Shown here: positions 61,210-64,000 of the stretch, in pieces
How positions within the stretch are numbered: position 1 is the first letter of the stretch
How the letters are laid out: every line of letters begins with the position of its first letter
Assembly (NCBI RefSeq): GCF_048553275.1
Contig: NZ_JBLZMW010000015.1
Span: 77,539-141,538, forward strand
DNA from: Pacificoceanicola sp048553275
GTDB lineage: Bacteria > Pseudomonadota > Alphaproteobacteria > Rhodobacterales > Rhodobacteraceae
Direction: 5' to 3'
Length of the DNA: 64,000 nt
Position numbers and translations under genes: made by a program
Notes under the pieces: generated by a model
Databases searched by the model: none
Told to the model about the DNA's origin: nothing
What the model saw: only the letters and a program-made list of their open reading frames with translations

Positions 61210-61356
61210 CGGTCTGCTCCTGCCTCGGCTTGATACGGTCATTCAAGACAAACCAAACGCGCACCTGAAAAACGCTAACGATGATGACCTTTATTCAGAA
61301 CTATTGCCCGCCGCCGCGTTCAAAATCCACAAAAAACTAATAATTCGTTAATGTTT

Positions 61357-61396
61357 ATGGCCCGGATCGAGCCGCGCTCGGAGGGATCCGGGCCAT
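61357..61396 (-). terminator. 12-bp hairpin after the PagL-like gene
   Basis: ATGGCCCGGATC / GATCCGGGCCAT are perfectly complementary around a 16-base loop that has an inner GAGC/GCTC stem. It lies 28 bases past the PagL-like stop on the minus strand; no immediate T-run follows. Confidence 0.55.
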
Positions 61397-61424
61397 GGGT
61401 CGCAACGCGAACCGACGATCGCGT

Positions 61425-61946
61425 TTAGCGCGTCGGGACGCTGACGCGAAACTGGACCGTCTCGATGCCGGGGTTGTTGTCGTAAATCCCGGCGTTCGAG
61501 CGGTGGTCATAGCTCAACCCAAACCGCCAGCCCTTCCGGTTCTCATAGCCAAGTTCAAGACCCGAGCGGAATTCGATCGGACCGCCGAGGTCAAACCCAC
61601 CGTTATCAAAATAGAGGCCCGGCATGGCGTGGAGTTCGGCGTAGAGCGGGCTGCCCTGCGGCTGAATCTTGTAGGTCTGGCCAAAACCAAACCAGGTTTC
61701 GCCATGCTCCCCCACCGACAGACCGACGGCATGTCCAAAAGGACCGCGCTTGTGACCGAGATCGTAGCGAAGATAGACCTCCGAAGCTTCGCCCGCGCGG
61801 CGTTCCAGAACACTACCAGCGGAAATCGCGAAATGCGGGGTGGTCTCGGTCCGCCCCAAACAGCCAACCTCGGTGCCACAATAATTGCGGCTCATGTCCG
61901 TCAGACCAAGAATGAGCATCAATACTGCGAATGTTCCGTCTGCCAT
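61425..61946 (-). CDS. PagL-like lipid A 3-O-deacylase (acyloxyacyl hydrolase family)
   Basis: 173-residue outer-membrane beta-barrel-like protein. The C-terminal motif YDHRSNAGIYDNNPGIE gives His148, Ser150 and Glu162, with the same spacing as the catalytic His126, Ser128, Glu140 of Pseudomonas PagL. Alternating strands such as EVYLRYDLGHKRGP, YAELHAMPGLYFDNG and LELGYENRKGWRFGLSYD fit a barrel. It would remove the 3-linked acyl chain of lipid A. The N-terminal export signal is short. Confidence 0.82.
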   Translation of the reverse strand: MADGTFAVLMLILGLTDMSRNYCGTEVGCLGRTETTPHFAISAGSVLERRAGEASEVYLRYDLGHKRGPFGHAVGLSVGEHGETWFGFGQTYKIQPQGSPLYAELHAMPGLYFDNGGFDLGGPIEFRSGLELGYENRKGWRFGLSYDHRSNAGIYDNNPGIETVQFRVSVPTR

Positions 61947-62128
61947 GGTCTTCGGTCCCGTTCTTAAGGCCTGATGGCCGCTGCGTCATGCATCTTGCAT
62001 GGCCCATAACCTGTGCGGAGTCCAGAGAGCGCGCCCGTCATCCGGCCGCTGTTGCCGCCGGTCTACAGACGACCTGCGCCAAGGCGCTTCAACCCTGGGC
62101 TTTATCTGCATAATCCGGATCAGCCGCT

Positions 62129-63430
62129 TCAGTCAGCAGCCCGCACAACGGCATCCAAAAGAGCCTCAAGCCGGGCCAGGCGCGCATCCTGCTCCGCATT
62201 GCGCGCGCGCTCCTCGGCCAGCTCAGCCCGCAGACCCGCACTTTCGTCATGCAAATCAGCAATATAGAGATGTGCCTTCTCAAGCTCATTCAGCATCCCG
62301 CCTGTCATTGCGGTAAGATTGAAGGGGCCGTTCTCCGGCGTTGGACCAACATTGGGAAGGTGTTTGTATTCTCGCATCATGGCGGCTTGCTCGGGAATGC
62401 TGGGCAGAGGGTAATCCGCGTCAAAGACCCGGTCACAGCCTGCCGAACAGGACCCCGCAGTAAAAAGGTTTCCAAGGATCGTCATATCGCCAGTCCGCGA
62501 TAGGGCCATTTGCACGCCTCCGTCGGAATGGTTAATCAAAAAGCGGTTGGGAGAATTGTTTTCGTGTACGAAATACCACTCGGACATGGCAGCGGTGTTG
62601 GCCAATGTGAAATAGGAGCCGCCGTTGTTCACCATACTGAACATCTCGCGAACACCCGCGGGGCTGCCTGCCGAGTTCTGTACGGTTATTTGCGCTGTGC
62701 CATCGCTGCGCACGACGTGAAACGGCACGGTGGGATTGCCAGTGCCAACGCCTATGTCGCCGGTATCTTCCACGACCAACGCGTCATCCGGCGCTCTGTC
62801 ATCAATTATGAAAGGAATCGTATCAGAATCGGAGTCCCGAACGAAAAGACTGGTTTCGTTCCCGATCACTTCCCAGCGCTGGTTTCCGAGTCCACCCGCT
62901 TGCTCAAGCATGATCCCGGGGCTGTCGGATCCCACAAAGTGCAAACTGTTCTGCGGAAGAGATGTGCCAAATCCGACCCGGCCCGTATCTTTGAGCCAGA
63001 ACGCAGCACTCGGGGCCCCCCCTTCGATGGTGAACGGTGTGACCTCCGCATCGTCAGTCCAATCCGTCCCTTCGTCGACAATCACGAACTTTTCGGACCC
63101 AGCGGCTCCCTCCGCGCCGATCCGCCAATCCCGGTCTGCAAAAGACGACGTGCTCGTGTCCTCAAAAATGATCGCCGCGGTCGTCCACTTCAGTTTCAAT
63201 GGCGGATTGCCGAGCCCGTTCGATTCGCTGTTCGTGCAGCTGTTGCCGAAACACGCGCTCCCATTGAACGAAGACATACCGCTGTCGAAAAAGTTGCTTG
63301 ATGCCCCGTTCTGCGTGATTCTGCCCGAAAGGGTCAGATCGCTTCCCGACAGCGCCTGCGCTTCAGCACAGGATGCTTCCACCCAAACCGCCAAGGCGGA
63401 TATCATGCTCACCGTAATAAAGTGTCTCAT
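62129..63430 (-). CDS. secreted tail-fibre-like protein with C-terminal coiled coil
   Basis: 433 residues. Signal peptide (ITVSMISALAVWVEASCAEA). Residues about 25-330 are beta-rich with units DTGRVGFGTSLPQNSLHFVG and DTGDIGVGTGNPTVPFHVV, the G-x-GT-x-P...L/FHV pattern known from trimeric fibre and S74-peptidase proteins. C-terminus is a coiled coil (AELAEERARNAEQDARLARL). The catalytic S74 endosialidase-chaperone domain is not evident, though YKHLPNVGP and LNELEKAHLYIADLHD resemble its region. AAAGGAATTTTCA precedes the ATG. Likely a cell-surface fibre. Confidence 0.75.
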   Translation of the reverse strand: MRHFITVSMISALAVWVEASCAEAQALSGSDLTLSGRITQNGASSNFFDSGMSSFNGSACFGNSCTNSESNGLGNPPLKLKWTTAAIIFEDTSTSSFADRDWRIGAEGAAGSEKFVIVDEGTDWTDDAEVTPFTIEGGAPSAAFWLKDTGRVGFGTSLPQNSLHFVGSDSPGIMLEQAGGLGNQRWEVIGNETSLFVRDSDSDTIPFIIDDRAPDDALVVEDTGDIGVGTGNPTVPFHVVRSDGTAQITVQNSAGSPAGVREMFSMVNNGGSYFTLANTAAMSEWYFVHENNSPNRFLINHSDGGVQMALSRTGDMTILGNLFTAGSCSAGCDRVFDADYPLPSIPEQAAMMREYKHLPNVGPTPENGPFNLTAMTGGMLNELEKAHLYIADLHDESAGLRAELAEERARNAEQDARLARLEALLDAVVRAAD

Positions 63431-63880
63431 TGAAAATTCCTTTGGGTCGTTTGAACGCGCCATCCGCACATCGTGGCCTGACCGCCTGTCCCACCAGCGT
63501 CTTTTTGTTGAGGTCTTCAAACAGACGTTTGCACTGGCCATCGTCAATATGGGTCAAACACGGTTGGTCGATCAAGAGTTGTATGACGGGCGTGAATCGT
63601 CCGCTCGCCCTCACGTCCGAATGACCAGGCGATTGGTGATCTGGAGGAAACACTTGGCCGCCGTTGCGAAAGGCGCATCTGGAGCATGTTACGGCGTTTC
63701 GATCCGGTCCGGAACGTGGCGCCCGGAATCTGGTCCAAGATTGCTTCTTCGACTGTCTTCTGTCGCGACGCTTTGCCTGTTCGTGACAGAAGGAAAGGTA
63801 TGGGTATTGTTTCGCACAATGCAAAAACGCCTCCCGGAGCGGATTACGATATGTTTGGATTTTTGAGCTTTGCGGAGATC
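63431..63880. other. 450-bp intergenic region between tRNA-fMet and fibre-like gene
   Basis: No convincing gene: frames on both strands are poor in recognisable sequence. It must hold the promoter of the fibre-like gene (minus). Confidence 0.4.
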
Positions 63881-63911
63881 AAAAAGGCCGCTACCCGGTT
63901 GGGTGCGGCCT
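63881..63911 (-). terminator. terminator of tRNA-fMet
   Basis: On the minus strand AGGCCGC / GCGGCCT (7-bp stem) then TTTTTGA. It starts 13 bases after the tRNA 3' end. Confidence 0.8.
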
Positions 63912-63923
63912 GTTCTGTAGATT

Positions 63924-64000
<77 letters not shown>

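Overview
The window looks like a chromosomal core region of a marine alphaproteobacterium of the Rhodobacteraceae (Roseobacter group). The reasons are the GC-rich coding sequence, the dxr-cdsA-uppS-frr-pyrH cluster, the phoR-pstSCAB-phoU-phoB order, plant-type (class II) DAHP synthase, VPLPA-CTERM surface proteins, Hint/RTX proteins, and an initiator tRNA with an A-U pair in the anticodon stem. I saw no transposase, phage module, CRISPR array or rRNA operon. This assignment is inference from gene content; no search was run.

Layout. 1-6.4 kb: isoprenoid/phospholipid/translation cluster (dxr partial, cdsA, uppS, frr, pyrH) split by an antiparallel AraC/GlxA-type regulator, then miaA coupled to a second AraC regulator. 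6.6-11.7 kb: a Tat-exported family 5 solute-binding protein without a transporter, an EEP-family nuclease-like enzyme, a lytic transglycosylase, ssb and a VPLPA-CTERM surface protein. 11.8-20.4 kb: aroB-aroK, divergent from a small membrane protein, a secreted helical protein and xerD; then a degenerate metallophosphoesterase, a CorC-like transporter, a GAF/HisKA_2 kinase and a MobA-like nucleotidyltransferase. 20.5-25.4 kb: a 1158-residue Ig-like/RTX/Hint protein, an 890-bp non-coding stretch rich in inverted repeats, and aroQ. 25.7-36.6 kb (all minus strand): the phosphate regulon with a three-repeat Pho box, a trans-sulfuration enzyme, a gamma carbonic anhydrase, gmk and yicC. 36.9-42.3 kb: PAS protein, class II DAHP synthase, GlxA-type regulator, secreted proteins including a PQQ-type sugar dehydrogenase. 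42.5-49 kb: a branched-chain amino acid-type ABC operon that carries two secreted four-cysteine proteins between its ATPase and permease genes. 49-57.6 kb: XRE-cupin regulator, acyl-CoA synthetase, FrnE/DsbA protein, Bcr/CflA exporter, a chemotaxis receptor with a coupled small membrane protein, icd and a YitT-like protein. 57.6-64 kb: EF-hand protein and ECF sigma factor, then a minus-strand envelope group (glycosyltransferase, secreted protein, leishmanolysin-like VPLPA-CTERM peptidase, PagL-like lipid A deacylase, tail-fibre-like protein) and tRNA-fMet at the window edge.

Functional links. Four shikimate-pathway enzymes (class II DAHP synthase, AroB, AroQ, AroK) lie in three separate places. 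Both complete ABC operons (phosphate and liv-type) have a strong hairpin just after the binding-protein gene, which fits excess binding protein over permease. Surface proteins recur: two VPLPA-CTERM proteins, the Hint/RTX protein, PagL and the fibre-like protein. The least explained item is the paralogous four-cysteine pair inside the liv-type operon; I consider it the best candidate for an undescribed system.
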